DNA of 32,712 nt from Chloroflexota bacterium (GTDB lineage Bacteria > Chloroflexota > Dehalococcoidia > Dehalococcoidales > UBA2162): positions 1 to 32,712 of the forward strand of contig JACPPR010000062.1 in NCBI GenBank assembly GCA_016190895.1, in the 5' to 3' direction. The translations under genes were made by a program, and so were the position numbers. This document shows positions 16,009-25,043 of the stretch, in pieces (the stretch's first letter is position 1; each line of letters opens with the position of its first letter). A model generated the notes under the pieces. It was given only the letters and a program-made list of their open reading frames with translations. It ran no database searches and was not told the DNA's origin.

Positions 16009-16143
16009 CTAGTGTCCTGAGTTATTAAGCCATTACATAAGTTTTTTCCGTCTCACCCTCACCCTAACCCTCTCCCCTCAAGGGAGAGGGAACTGGAAAA
16101 AGGAAGGCTATTTTTGTAAAAGATTTCTGACTCAGGACACTAG
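16009..16143. repeat. MITE-like element, copy 1 (intact ends)
   Basis: Perfect 14-base terminal inverted repeats, CTAGTGTCCTGAGT (16009-16022) and ACTCAGGACACTAG (16130-16143), enclose about 107 bases with no coding potential. The interior holds a CCCTCTCCCCTCAAGGGAGAGGG-type hairpin (about 16070-16091). A shortened relative is at 21920-22007 and the hairpin core recurs at 30748-30792. Confidence 0.8.
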
Positions 16144-16180
16144 CCTGGCTGCATTTATCTTACGGTGAGCCGACCGCGCT

Positions 16181-16198
16181 GTGGAACGTTTCCACGTT
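16181..16198. promoter_or_regulatory. Overlapping inverted repeats before the ABC permease gene
   Basis: GTGGAA-CGT-TTCCAC (16181-16195) overlaps AACGT-TTCC-ACGTT (16185-16198), some 40 bases before the permease ATG. This could be an operator. No regulator is identified. Confidence 0.35.
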
Positions 16199-16234
16199 GT
16201 CTCCTACTTCTCTTTCTGCTATCATTAGCCAATT

Positions 16235-19200
16235 ATGAGGTTCTTGCTATCAGAATTTCACCTGGTGGTCAGAAGAAGCCTGGCTAACTGGCGACTCCTC
16301 TCAACTGTGATAGTCGGCGTACTGATTACCGTGGCCTTTTTGTCCAGCACCCCATTCTACGCCAACGCCATAAATGACCTCGGTCTGAGCCACTCCCTGC
16401 GGGAAAACGAAATCGAAATGCTCGATATTCAGGTCCACGCACCTAACTATACCGTCAGCTACGATAACTACCGCGATGCCGAGGGAATCATCAGTCAACA
16501 GATATCGCGTAATATCAGGCCGATTGTCCGTCAGGAGGAGAGATGGATTCAGAGCCAGTCCTATTTTGCCGGTTGGGCTGACCGTCCCGTTCCCGCCGGC
16601 GCCGACCGGCCCGAGGGCTATTTTCATGTTTTCACCAACCTTGATAAGCACGTCAATATATTGAATGGAAAACTAGCCGCCCCTCCCCCTGCCGGTCTCA
16701 CCGCAGCAGATATCGAACGGCCGGATTTTGCCATCGAAGCTATGATTGGCAGCCAAACGGCAAAGAAATTCGATGTCGGTGTCGGCGACCGCCTGGTCTT
16801 CATCGTCGGCTCCGGCGAAACTGAAAAACGGATGAATATCGAGCTTACCGCTATTATCGAGCCTACCGACCCTGAAGAGGAGTTTTGGTTTCTCAAGAAT
16901 GATGTCTTTACAGTAGACGGGCTGAAAGCGCCGCTTTTTATCCCCGAGCAGACCCTTTTTGAAGCAGTAAATCTTTACTCCCCGTCTACCAGGGCTAATT
17001 TCAACTGGTTTTATTTTGTCGACCTGAACAAGATTAACACCGAAAACGCCGGCATCATCAAGGATGCGGTCGAGCGTATGGACCGCCAGTTGCTGGCAAG
17101 CCTGCCCCGAGTGGCTACGTTCACTACCCTCGATGTGATTATCAAAGAGTACCAGAGCAAGCTGATGTTTACCCGCATACCTCTCTTCCTGATTGTTTCC
17201 CAGATTGTCGCCATTATCCTCTACTATCTGGTTACGGTCTCGAATATGCTTATCGAGCGCCAGGCCGGTGAGATTGCCCTTTTCCGGAGCCGGGGCGCCA
17301 GCACCTGGCAAATCATCGGCATTTATTTCGGCGAAGGTCTGCTGATAACCGGAATCGGCGCTATTATCGGTCCTTTTCTTGGGGCCTTTATCTTCAGCTT
17401 GCTTGGTATGACCGCTGCATTTAAACCCCTTACCGGAGGTGGGCTGATGCCGGTCAGGTTCTCGGATTCGGTACTGGTGCTGACGGCAATAGCTGCCGGA
17501 CTCTGCCTATTCACTCTTCTGGTGCCGGCGATTCAGGCGGCCCGCCGCGGTGTCGTTCACCAGAGACAGCAGGCGGCCCGGCCCGGATTCAAGCCTGTCT
17601 GGCAGCGGTTTTATCTCGATATCGTGCTCCTTATCTTCGGCGGCGTGCTCTACTGGGAGTTGCGGGAACGCGGTTCCCTGCTGACCCTGAATGTCTTCGG
17701 GGGCATGGGTATGGACCCGGTGCTGCTGATAACGCCGATGCTCCTGCTCATGGCGGTAGCCATCATCTTTCTCCGTTTGTTTCCCATAATCATCGGACTC
17801 GCGACCAGGTTCAGCCGCTATGTCAGCAACGCCCCGATGGCGCTCGGACTCTGGTACATGGCCAGAAACCCCGTTCATTACGGCCGTCTGATTCTCCTGC
17901 TGGTTATGGCGGCAAGCGTCGGCGTTTTTTCCGCTACTTTCTTGGGTACTCTGGAGCGGAGCTATAACGAGCGAGCCTATTATCTTGTCGGCAGCGATGT
18001 TCGCCTGCAGCGATTCTTTGACTGGAATACCCCGAAAGGCACGGTACAGCAGCGTTACTCGACTGTCCCGGGAGTGGAGAATGTTAGCCCGGCTTACCGG
18101 GGTGACGGAGTAGTCGGCACCCTTTTCACCCAGACAGATTTGAAGGTGCTGGCAATAGACCCTACCACTCTTAATGACATCGCCTGGTATCGCGATGACT
18201 TTTCCAGCCAGCCTTTGTCCGGGGTAATGAATACCTTGATTAAGGATGCTCCAATCCAGCAGGGGCTGAAGTTGCCTGAAGGCACGAAAGCAATCGGTCT
18301 CTGGGCTTACCCTGAGGCAGGAAATCTTAGGACAACTGTATATGTCAGCCTTACGGATAGCCAGGGCCGGCACATCGATTTCAATCTTGGCTCGACGGCA
18401 AACCAGACCTGGCGCTACCTGGAAGCCGACCTCACCACTTTCTGGAACCAGAGCTTACCGCCCTACCCGCTTTACCTCGACGTCATTTATGTCAGACCTC
18501 AAAGTGGCGGAGGATTCGGCAGTGTTCAGGGTATCTCTTTCGATGACCTCCAAGTGCAAGTCGGTGACTCGACAGTAGTAATAGATGATTTTGAGAGTGT
18601 GAGCCGGTGGACGGTCGCCACCGATGAGTCATCCGGCTCCTTCTCAGGACAAGGAACTCCTCAGTTCAGATTCGTTACCAACCGACAAATAGTCCATAGC
18701 GGTGACAACTCCGCCCGGTTAAGCTGGGGCATCCGCCGCGGCACAATTACCCCGGGCGTTTATGCCGACAAAGACACCAGACCGTTGTCAGCAATTGCCA
18801 GTCGCTCGTTTCTGGAAAACGCCCAGCTTACTGTCGGCGGCTTTGCCCAGGTGCGGATATCGGGACAAAATGTGCCGCTGTTTATTGAGGACGCCATCGA
18901 TTACTTCCCCACCCTCGACCCGGCTGAAAGGGGCTTCCTGATTGTCAATCTCGACCGGTTGGCCGCTTTACGGAACCTGGACTCGATAATTTTTTTCTAC
19001 CCTAACGAGGTCTGGCTTTCCCTCGGCGGAGATGAACGGCAGCGGGCGGACGCTATAGAAATCTTGAAATCGCCAGGCTATCGAGCCTATGAGGTCTACG
19101 ACACGGAGGAGCTAATAAGCAATCTGAAAACCGACCCTCTGGCAGGCGCCGGCTGGAGCGGTGTGCTGATGATTAGTTTTCTCGGCGTGATTCTGGTTAG

Positions 19201-19576
19201 CAGCCTGGGCTTCGTACTTTACAATTATCTTTCTGCCCAGCAACGCCAGCTAGATTTCGCCATCCTCAGGACGCTCGGTTTCTCGCTTCGACAGATAATC
19301 GGCCTGGTCTGTTTCGAGCAGCTTTTCATCATCATCTTCGGGCTGGGATTGGGTACCGTCATCGGGGTAAGGCTGAGTGACATCATGATGCCCTTCCTCC
19401 AGCTTACCGAGAAGGGGGAGCGGGTCCTGCCTCCTTTTATCCTGACTATTGACTGGGGCATCATCGGTATTGCCTATGTCATTATGGCACTGGCATTTGT
19501 CATTACCATTTCCCTGGTCATTCTGTTCTTCTCTCGTGTAGCTATCTATCGAACCTTAAGGATGGGCGACAGATGA
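16235..19576 (+). CDS. Very large FtsX/MacB-type ABC transporter permease
   Basis: A 1113-residue membrane protein with two FtsX-like units in one chain. A first membrane helix (about 20-45) precedes a large extracytoplasmic domain (about 46-310). A helix cluster (about 315-440) contains the FtsX-typical ALFRSRGAST coupling segment. Further helices lie at about 465-580, a second large ectodomain at about 580-965, and a final four-helix FtsX unit at about 970-1105 with AILRTLGFSLRQI. The second ectodomain contains a segment VVIDDFESVSRW that resembles a carbohydrate-binding jelly roll. It should work with the two ATPases encoded directly downstream as an exporter, lipoprotein-release or mechanotransmission system; the substrate is unknown. 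The ribosome site before the ATG is weak. Confidence 0.88.
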   Translation: MRFLLSEFHLVVRRSLANWRLLSTVIVGVLITVAFLSSTPFYANAINDLGLSHSLRENEIEMLDIQVHAPNYTVSYDNYRDAEGIISQQISRNIRPIVRQEERWIQSQSYFAGWADRPVPAGADRPEGYFHVFTNLDKHVNILNGKLAAPPPAGLTAADIERPDFAIEAMIGSQTAKKFDVGVGDRLVFIVGSGETEKRMNIELTAIIEPTDPEEEFWFLKNDVFTVDGLKAPLFIPEQTLFEAVNLYSPSTRANFNWFYFVDLNKINTENAGIIKDAVERMDRQLLASLPRVATFTTLDVIIKEYQSKLMFTRIPLFLIVSQIVAIILYYLVTVSNMLIERQAGEIALFRSRGASTWQIIGIYFGEGLLITGIGAIIGPFLGAFIFSLLGMTAAFKPLTGGGLMPVRFSDSVLVLTAIAAGLCLFTLLVPAIQAARRGVVHQRQQAARPGFKPVWQRFYLDIVLLIFGGVLYWELRERGSLLTLNVFGGMGMDPVLLITPMLLLMAVAIIFLRLFPIIIGLATRFSRYVSNAPMALGLWYMARNPVHYGRLILLLVMAASVGVFSATFLGTLERSYNERAYYLVGSDVRLQRFFDWNTPKGTVQQRYSTVPGVENVSPAYRGDGVVGTLFTQTDLKVLAIDPTTLNDIAWYRDDFSSQPLSGVMNTLIKDAPIQQGLKLPEGTKAIGLWAYPEAGNLRTTVYVSLTDSQGRHIDFNLGSTANQTWRYLEADLTTFWNQSLPPYPLYLDVIYVRPQSGGGFGSVQGISFDDLQVQVGDSTVVIDDFESVSRWTVATDESSGSFSGQGTPQFRFVTNRQIVHSGDNSARLSWGIRRGTITPGVYADKDTRPLSAIASRSFLENAQLTVGGFAQVRISGQNVPLFIEDAIDYFPTLDPAERGFLIVNLDRLAALRNLDSIIFFYPNEVWLSLGGDERQRADAIEILKSPGYRAYEVYDTEELISNLKTDPLAGAGWSGVLMISFLGVILVSSLGFVLYNYLSAQQRQLDFAILRTLGFSLRQIIGLVCFEQLFIIIFGLGLGTVIGVRLSDIMMPFLQLTEKGERVLPPFILTIDWGIIGIAYVIMALAFVITISLVILFFSRVAIYRTLRMGDR

Positions 19577-19606
19577 TGTTGCTCGAAGCATTTCCGGAGG
19601 CATGGA

Positions 19607-20512
19607 ATGGCTGGCTCCCGGCAGGATAACTACATTATCTGCGAAGACCTGTTCAAAATCTACAAGGTGGCCGACCTCGAAGTGGTCGCCCTGCGTGGAC
19701 TCGACCTCCGCGTAAAAAAAGGTGAAATGATGGCCATTGTCGGCGCCAGCGGCAGCGGCAAGACGACTCTGCTGAACATCCTGGGCGGGCTGGATAGTCC
19801 CACGGCAGGAAACGTCGTAGTGGGCAAGAGCAACCTGCTGAAGATAACGGCAGCCGACCTAGTGAGATACCGCCGCGAGGACGTGGGCTTCGTCTGGCAG
19901 CAGGCGGGCAGAAACCTGGTCCCTTATCTTACCGCCGCACAAAATGTGGAGCTACCCCTCATCCTGCTGGGGTGGTCACAGAAGGACCGCAAAGAGCAGG
20001 CGGAAGAGATGCTCGAGGCAGTGGGACTGTCACACCGCAAGCAGCACCTGCCTGACAGGCTCTCCGGTGGTGAGCAGCAGCGAGTTGCCATCGCTGTCGC
20101 CCTGGCCAACAATCCGCCGTTACTACTGGCCGACGAGCCGACCGGCGAGCTGGACAGCCATTCGGCCGCCGATGTCCTCGACGTTTTCCAGTCTCTCAAC
20201 CACGCCTACGGGATTACCGTGGTTATCGTTACCCATGATATTTCAGTAACCCACAAAGTGCAGCGGGTAGTTACGATTCGGGATGGCCGTACCAGCCTGG
20301 AATCTCTGCGCAGCAACGGGCCGGCGACCACGTTACATGACCCGCAGCACACTTATGACGAGTTTACCGTCCTGGATGGCGCCGGACGCCTCCAGATTCC
20401 CCGGGAATATATGGACAAATTGAAACTAAAGGGACGTGTGAAGGTGACACTGGAGAAAGACCACCTTTCTATCTGGCCGGAAAAGGGCAGCCCGGGATAT
20501 ATCGAAAAATGA
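19607..20512 (+). CDS. ABC transporter ATPase with AbrB-like C-terminal domain
   Basis: A 301-residue MacB/LolD-type ATPase with Walker [12 protein letters not shown] (about 43-53), signature LSGGEQQR, Walker [13 protein letters not shown] and switch histidine in VIVTHD. After the normal end (about 228) it has some 70 further residues; [18 protein letters not shown] and [17 protein letters not shown] look like an AbrB/SpoVT-type swapped-hairpin domain. That domain may give dimerisation or regulation. The start at 19607 has CCGGAGG six bases before it; it follows the permease by 30 bases. Its stop overlaps the next ATPase start as ATGA. Confidence 0.9.
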   Translation: MAGSRQDNYIICEDLFKIYKVADLEVVALRGLDLRVKKGEMMAIVGASGSGKTTLLNILGGLDSPTAGNVVVGKSNLLKITAADLVRYRREDVGFVWQQAGRNLVPYLTAAQNVELPLILLGWSQKDRKEQAEEMLEAVGLSHRKQHLPDRLSGGEQQRVAIAVALANNPPLLLADEPTGELDSHSAADVLDVFQSLNHAYGITVVIVTHDISVTHKVQRVVTIRDGRTSLESLRSNGPATTLHDPQHTYDEFTVLDGAGRLQIPREYMDKLKLKGRVKVTLEKDHLSIWPEKGSPGYIEK

Positions 20513-21186
20513 AAGAGGCATTGGTAGCGGCTCGCCATCTGGAGAGAGTCTTCGACCTCGGCTCCGAGCGTGTTCGAGCCGTGCATGATGTCGACCTGGA
20601 ATTAAATTCCGGCTGGCTGCTGGCGATTTCCGGACGTTCCGGGTCGGGAAAGACTACTTTGCTCAACCTGCTGGGCGGACTGGATACTCCCTCTTCCGGA
20701 ACCGTCTCCTTTCAGGGGCAGGAGCTATCGAAACTTTCTGAATCTGAGCTAAACCAACTGCGTCGCCATCGCATTGGCTTTGTCTTCCAGTCCTTCGGCC
20801 TGTTACCGCTGCTTTCGGCCTTTGAAAATATCGAAATTGCCTTGCGCATCGGCGAGTGGAAACGCGGCGAGCGCGAGAGCCGGGTCGAAGAGTGCCTGGC
20901 GCTGGTGGGATTAGCTGCCCGCGCCCACCACCGTCCTTACGAGCTTTCCGGCGGAGAAATGCAGCGGGTCGCCATCGCCCGGGCTATCGCCCCCCACCCT
21001 TCGCTTATTCTCGCCGATGAGCCAACCGGCGAGCTGGACCTGGCCACCGGTACTGAAATCTTCAACCTTCTCAAACAAATCACCAGAAAAGAAGGCGTGG
21101 GCATCATCGTCGCTACTCACGACATAGCTATGGCCAAGATTGCCGATGAAACCCGCCAGATTAGCGACGGTACTTTTGTCAGTTGA
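20509..21186 (+). CDS. ABC transporter ATPase, LolD/MacB type
   Basis: A 225-residue ATPase of normal length with Walker [12 protein letters not shown], signature [15 protein letters not shown], Walker [13 protein letters not shown] and the ATHD histidine. It is translationally coupled to the preceding ATPase (four-base overlap). With two distinct ATPases and one double permease, the simplest reading is an ATPase heterodimer on a fused permease. The 104 bases after it separate it from the convergent bam cluster; no clear terminator is visible. Confidence 0.92.
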   Translation: MKEALVAARHLERVFDLGSERVRAVHDVDLELNSGWLLAISGRSGSGKTTLLNLLGGLDTPSSGTVSFQGQELSKLSESELNQLRRHRIGFVFQSFGLLPLLSAFENIEIALRIGEWKRGERESRVEECLALVGLAARAHHRPYELSGGEMQRVAIARAIAPHPSLILADEPTGELDLATGTEIFNLLKQITRKEGVGIIVATHDIAMAKIADETRQISDGTFVS

Positions 21187-21290
21187 CCGTGAAGCCTGGC
21201 CGTTCTGTGGCAACTGCCGGCTGGCTGAAACAAAAATGGGTGATGCGCCAGAATTACCTGACACATACCCCCGATGGTGCGCACCCGCGA

Positions 21291-21905
21291 CTATTGTTCT
21301 GGCTCGGGTTCGAGAGAAAACGAGGCAGATGCAAGCGCTTTGGTTAAAAGATAGGCTTCCTGGAGCGCTATCGTCGGGCAGAGAGCAAAGCATTCTTTGC
21401 AGTCCCAGCATTCCTTGAGGGCTATCTCCGGAATGAACATTATCTCGCGTCTGGTTCCCCGGTCGACAAATGTGACGGCATTCTTCTTGGCTACTTCGTC
21501 ACAGTATCTGACGCACAAGCCGCAAAGAATGCAAAATGAAGGTTCTTTCTCGAAGCGGTCTGCATCGGCTCCATACTCACGGGCTAACTCCTGCAATGGT
21601 ACGGACTCCGGAGCGTGAGCCAGCATCAGTTCAAGAAGCATTTTGCGAATCTTATCTATCCTCTCGGACCTCGTTCTTACCACCAGGTTAGGGGCGACGG
21701 GGCGGGAGCAGGCAGTATCGAGACTTACCCTGCCCCTGGCTTCTATTTCCACCATACAGATTCGGCAGGCGGTGTAGGGTTTCAGCTTTTCAAAATAACA
21801 GAGTGTCGGGATATATATTCCGGCCTTTCGTGCCGCTTCGAGAACAGTCATCCCTGCCTCGGCTTTGACCTGCTTGTTATCGATAGTGAGGATAATTTCG
21901 CTCAT
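21291..21905 (-). CDS. bamI: BamI-like NuoG/HoxU-type iron-sulfur subunit
   Basis: A 204-residue protein. Residues 1-80 are a plant-type [2Fe-2S] ferredoxin domain (cysteines in LCYFEKLKPYTACRICMVEI and TACSRPV). The NuoG-type His/Cys cluster region that usually follows is reduced to AHAPESVPLQEL and has no cysteines. Two [4Fe-4S] motifs follow: CILCGLCVRYCDE and CWDCKECFALCP. It is the last gene of the cluster and matches BamI in position and build. It would link the FMN subunit to the FeS chain. The MITE-like element between it and bamH leaves only 14 bases before its ATG, which has a modest AGAGG site. Confidence 0.8.
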   Translation of the reverse strand: MSEIILTIDNKQVKAEAGMTVLEAARKAGIYIPTLCYFEKLKPYTACRICMVEIEARGRVSLDTACSRPVAPNLVVRTRSERIDKIRKMLLELMLAHAPESVPLQELAREYGADADRFEKEPSFCILCGLCVRYCDEVAKKNAVTFVDRGTRREIMFIPEIALKECWDCKECFALCPTIALQEAYLLTKALASASFSLEPEPEQ

Positions 21906-21919
21906 TGTTGTTCGCCTCT

Positions 21920-22007
21920 CTAGTGTTTTGAGTTATTAAACCATTACTAAGTTTTTTCGTCTCACCCTAACCCTCTCCCGTCGAGGGAGAGGGAACTGGA
22001 AGACTAG
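21920..22007. repeat. MITE-like element, copy 2 (internally deleted)
   Basis: It begins CTAGTGTTTTGAGTTATTAA, ends in ACTAG, and contains the same CTCACCCTAACCCTCTCCC/GGGAGAGGG core as copy 1 at 16009-16143, but it lacks about 45 internal bases. The terminal CTA at its right end is the TAG stop of bamH. Confidence 0.75.
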
Positions 22008-23695
22008 TGTGATGCTGTGGCTAATATTTTGCAGACACCCGAAGGGCAGCGCTTCTCCTTGATATGGACTTCAAGCTCATCGCGGAAATGCTTGATAGCA
22101 CTGCGCGCCGGGTTAGAGGCAGTTTGCCCCAGAGGACATAGCGCCGCTACTCTCTGGACTTCAGATATCGCTTCCAGGAGTTCGATGTCGCCCTCTTTCC
22201 CGCCTCCATCATTAATACGATTGACAATCTTGAGCATCTGCCTGATGCCATCGCGACAGGGGGTGCACTTGCCACAGGACTCATTAGACAGGAAGGTGAG
22301 GAAATATTTGACCATATCCACCATACACGTTTTCTCATCGATGACGACCAGACTGGGGCCCAGCGAGCCGCCAGCCTTGCTTATCTCATCGAAATCCACA
22401 GGCAGGTCGAGCAGACTCTCCGGGAGGAACGCGCCCAGCGGCCCGCCAACCAGGACTGCTTTGAAGTTATTATCTTCCCGGATGCCGCCACCGATATCGA
22501 AGATGACTTGTCTCAAGGTCATTCCCATCGGCACTTCGACCAAGCCGCTATTGTTGACCGTACCTACCAGAGAGAAAACCCTGGTTCCCTTGCTGCTTGC
22601 CGTGCCGATGCCGGCATACCAATCGGCGCCCTTATTAACAATCAGGGGCACACTAGCCCAGGTCTGCAGATTGTTGACACAGGTCGGTTTGTTCCACAAC
22701 CCCCTCTCCGTGGCGTGGTCATACCTCACTGTAGGCTCGCCCACCCGGCCTTCGATTGCCGCCATCAAGGCTGACATTTCGCCGCAGACATAGCCTCCGG
22801 CATCGATATTAATCTTGATGTTGAGGTCGAGGCCGGAACCAAGGATATTCTTGCCGAGAAGCCCGTATTCTTCAGCTTGTTTGATAGCTATGGCAGTGTT
22901 TTCTACAGTCAGAGGGAATTCATCACCGACAAAGATGTAGCCTTCATTGGCCCCCATAGCGTAAGCGCCTATAATCATTCCTTCCAGGATATTATGAGGA
23001 TTCGCCTCCATCATCCTTCTATCGGCAAAGGCGCCGGGGTCGCCCTCGTGACAATTGCAGATAACATACTTGGTATCACCCACGGCTACCCTGACAGCGT
23101 CCCACTTAATACTGGCAGGGAAGCCGGCACCGCTTCGCCCCCGCAGGTTAGATTTCTTGATTTCCGCAACTACCTGCTCCGGCGTCATAGTTTGCAAGAC
23201 TTTGACCAAGGCGGAATAGCCGCCCACAGCCAGATAATCTTCGATGCTCTTGGGGTCGAGCTTGCCATTATCGCCGATGGTAAGCCGCATCTGGCCTTTG
23301 TAAAACGGTATTTCGGACTCGTGGATGGCTTTTTCGCCGGTCTTCGGGTCGGTATAAACCAGGCGGTCGATGACCTTCTTGCCGACTACGGTTTCAGAGA
23401 TGATGTCAGAGGCGTCCTCAGGAGTCACCTGGACGTAGCAGATTTCCTCGGGATAGATAACCACGATAGGCCCTGCTTCGCAAAAGCCGGGGCAGCCGGT
23501 TTCTCTAATATTGACCTTCGCTTGTAAGGTTCGCTTCTTGATTTCTGCCTTGAAGGCGTCGATAATGCTCCGGTTACCGAGGGCGTGACAGCCGGTCCCG
23601 CCGCATACCGCGATGCAGGGCTTGCTGTTATCTCTTTTGGACAGGATATTCTGACGCCGTTCTTCTAATTCGGCGGGCGAGCTTATTCTTGGCAT
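22004..23695 (-). CDS. bamH: BamH-like NuoF/HndC-type NAD(H)- and FMN-binding subunit
   Basis: A 563-residue protein. A thioredoxin-like [2Fe-2S] domain (Cys31, Cys36, Cys68, Cys72) is followed by the NuoF domain with the NADH/FMN loop GRSGAGFPASIKW (about 186-198) and NCHEGDPGAFADR, an SLBB region, and the C-terminal [4Fe-4S] site (Cys474, Cys477, Cys480, Cys520). It is the NAD(H) entry or exit point of the complex. HndC-like relatives often carry two more [4Fe-4S] motifs after a C-P-x-G-V-C segment; here the chain stops twelve residues after CPSGVC begins, and the stop codon lies in a MITE-like element, so a truncation is possible. GGGAG precedes the ATG. Confidence 0.85.
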   Translation of the reverse strand: MPRISSPAELEERRQNILSKRDNSKPCIAVCGGTGCHALGNRSIIDAFKAEIKKRTLQAKVNIRETGCPGFCEAGPIVVIYPEEICYVQVTPEDASDIISETVVGKKVIDRLVYTDPKTGEKAIHESEIPFYKGQMRLTIGDNGKLDPKSIEDYLAVGGYSALVKVLQTMTPEQVVAEIKKSNLRGRSGAGFPASIKWDAVRVAVGDTKYVICNCHEGDPGAFADRRMMEANPHNILEGMIIGAYAMGANEGYIFVGDEFPLTVENTAIAIKQAEEYGLLGKNILGSGLDLNIKINIDAGGYVCGEMSALMAAIEGRVGEPTVRYDHATERGLWNKPTCVNNLQTWASVPLIVNKGADWYAGIGTASSKGTRVFSLVGTVNNSGLVEVPMGMTLRQVIFDIGGGIREDNNFKAVLVGGPLGAFLPESLLDLPVDFDEISKAGGSLGPSLVVIDEKTCMVDMVKYFLTFLSNESCGKCTPCRDGIRQMLKIVNRINDGGGKEGDIELLEAISEVQRVAALCPLGQTASNPARSAIKHFRDELEVHIKEKRCPSGVCKILATASH

Positions 23696-23708
23696 AGTTT
23701 TCTCCCAC

Positions 23709-24158
23709 TCACAGGTTTTTCAACACGTCCTCTGCCTTGACCGGCGATACCTTGCTGTGATACTTGCCGTCGACCACCATCACCGGGCCCGAAGAGCAGC
23801 AACCGAGGCAGTTAACGACTTCCAGGCTGACTTTCAAATCGGAATTCGTTTCACCGGCCTTGACCCCGGTGATGTCCTGGACCTTATCGAGCAGACGGGG
23901 GGCGCCGCGAACATGGCAGCCGGTGCCATTACAGACGTGAATTTCGTGAAGTCCTTCAGGGACGACTCTGAAGGATTTATAGAAGGTTGCCACATGCTGC
24001 ACCCGGCTCAAAGGCACGTTCAATTTCTTACTGACTTTCTCTAATACTTCTTTGGGAAGCCAATCATTTTCGTGCTGAATCTCCAGCAATACTTGTATCA
24101 GGGAACTGGCATCGCCCGCGTGCCTGTCTATAATCCGGTCTATTTTAGCGTTGTCCAT
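23709..24158 (-). CDS. bamG: BamG-like NuoE/HndA-type [2Fe-2S] subunit
   Basis: A 149-residue thioredoxin-like [2Fe-2S] protein of normal NuoE length. The helical N-terminal half (SLIQVLLEIQHENDWLPKEV) precedes the cluster motif with cysteines in VCNGTGCHVRG and VNCLGCCSSGP. It would pair with the NuoF-type subunit encoded 13 bases downstream, forming the NADH module of the complex. It starts 24 bases after the MvhD-type gene. Both HndA and NuoE proteins fit the sequence; the Bam assignment comes from gene order. Confidence 0.85.
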   Translation of the reverse strand: MDNAKIDRIIDRHAGDASSLIQVLLEIQHENDWLPKEVLEKVSKKLNVPLSRVQHVATFYKSFRVVPEGLHEIHVCNGTGCHVRGAPRLLDKVQDITGVKAGETNSDLKVSLEVVNCLGCCSSGPVMVVDGKYHSKVSPVKAEDVLKNL

Positions 24159-24182
24159 AGCCGTTTCCCACCCCTCTTTTGC

Positions 24183-24974
24183 CTAACTCAATACTTGCTC
24201 TTTGACATCCGCGAGAACAAAGCGCTTTTGCGCTTCATCGAACCTGACTATGCCTTGCCTGGCCGAGTGGTTCAGGTAGCTCGATGCCTCGGATGGGCTT
24301 ATGGCCAGAGCTTCAGAAACTTCTTCAACAGACATTGGTTTTTCCCGCAGGAGCAACATGATTTCTTCCGTTCTCAGTTTATCTGCAATCAAATCACGGA
24401 ATAGTTTCTTGAACTCATCGCCCGCGAAATACCTGTCATATTCTTCTGTCGTCTCGAAGCGGACTCTCAGTCTCTTTCTCTCCAGGATTTTAATGTAGGG
24501 AACCAAACGTGTCACTGCCTCAAGCTTGAGTTTCAACCTGTTAGCATCTATGCCTTCGCCGACTCCAAGAGGGCCTAGCTCTTTTATTTGCCCGGTGAGG
24601 TCAATCATCACCTGGGCAAAACGGTTTCCCTCGGACGCAGATACCCATTCCAGCCTTAATCTCTTGGGGTTTACCCCAACCTGCTCGAGCAGTTTCTTGG
24701 TGAGGTGCATGACGCTTAGTGCGTAGTAGTTTCCCTGCGTAATATAGTGGCAATCGCCGAGGTGACAGCCACCCATGAACACCCCGTCCACTCCGTTTGA
24801 AAAGGACCTGAGAATGAATGCCGGGTCGACCCTGCCGGAGCAGGGCACCCTTATCACCCTGATATTGGGGGGATATTGATACCGGGAAACACCAGCCAGG
24901 TCCGCCCCGGCGTAGCAACACCAGTTACACAGGAAGCCTATTATCTTCGGTTCAAAATCACGCCTAGCAACCAT
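24183..24974 (-). CDS. bamF: BamF-like MvhD/FlpD protein with C-terminal winged helix
   Basis: A 263-residue protein. The MvhD domain (about 10-125) has FLCNWCCYAGADLAG, VPCSGRVDPAF and GCHLGDCHY, with cysteines 16, 19, 20, 45, 70 and 75 in place for an FeS cluster. MvhD proteins pass electrons to HdrA, whose homologue is encoded 69 bases upstream. Residues about 198-256 form an extra helix-turn-helix-like region (MSVEEVSEALAISPSEASSYL, then a basic wing). Short MvhD proteins lack this. It may bind a partner protein rather than DNA. The gap to bamE contains a CTGAGC..GCTCAG hairpin. Confidence 0.83.
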   Translation of the reverse strand: MVARRDFEPKIIGFLCNWCCYAGADLAGVSRYQYPPNIRVIRVPCSGRVDPAFILRSFSNGVDGVFMGGCHLGDCHYITQGNYYALSVMHLTKKLLEQVGVNPKRLRLEWVSASEGNRFAQVMIDLTGQIKELGPLGVGEGIDANRLKLKLEAVTRLVPYIKILERKRLRVRFETTEEYDRYFAGDEFKKLFRDLIADKLRTEEIMLLLREKPMSVEEVSEALAISPSEASSYLNHSARQGIVRFDEAQKRFVLADVKEQVLS

Positions 24975-25008
24975 TTTTGACTCACTCTTTCCTTCGACAT
25001 AGTTTACA

Positions 25009-25031
25009 CTGAGCGAAGCGAATGTGCTCAG
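25009..25031. repeat. REP-like hairpin between bamE and bamF
   Basis: CTGAGC (25009-25014) and GCTCAG (25026-25031) are inverted arms around an 11-base loop, in a context typical of dispersed extragenic palindromes. It may tune mRNA stability inside the operon. Confidence 0.4.
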
Positions 25032-25043
25032 GACAAGTCTTAA

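Noticed and set aside
15822-16234. CRISPR-like or phage attachment site near tRNA-Gly
   Set aside because: No spaced repeats are seen, no integrase is nearby, and no copy of the tRNA 3' end was found downstream; the only repeat is the MITE-like element.
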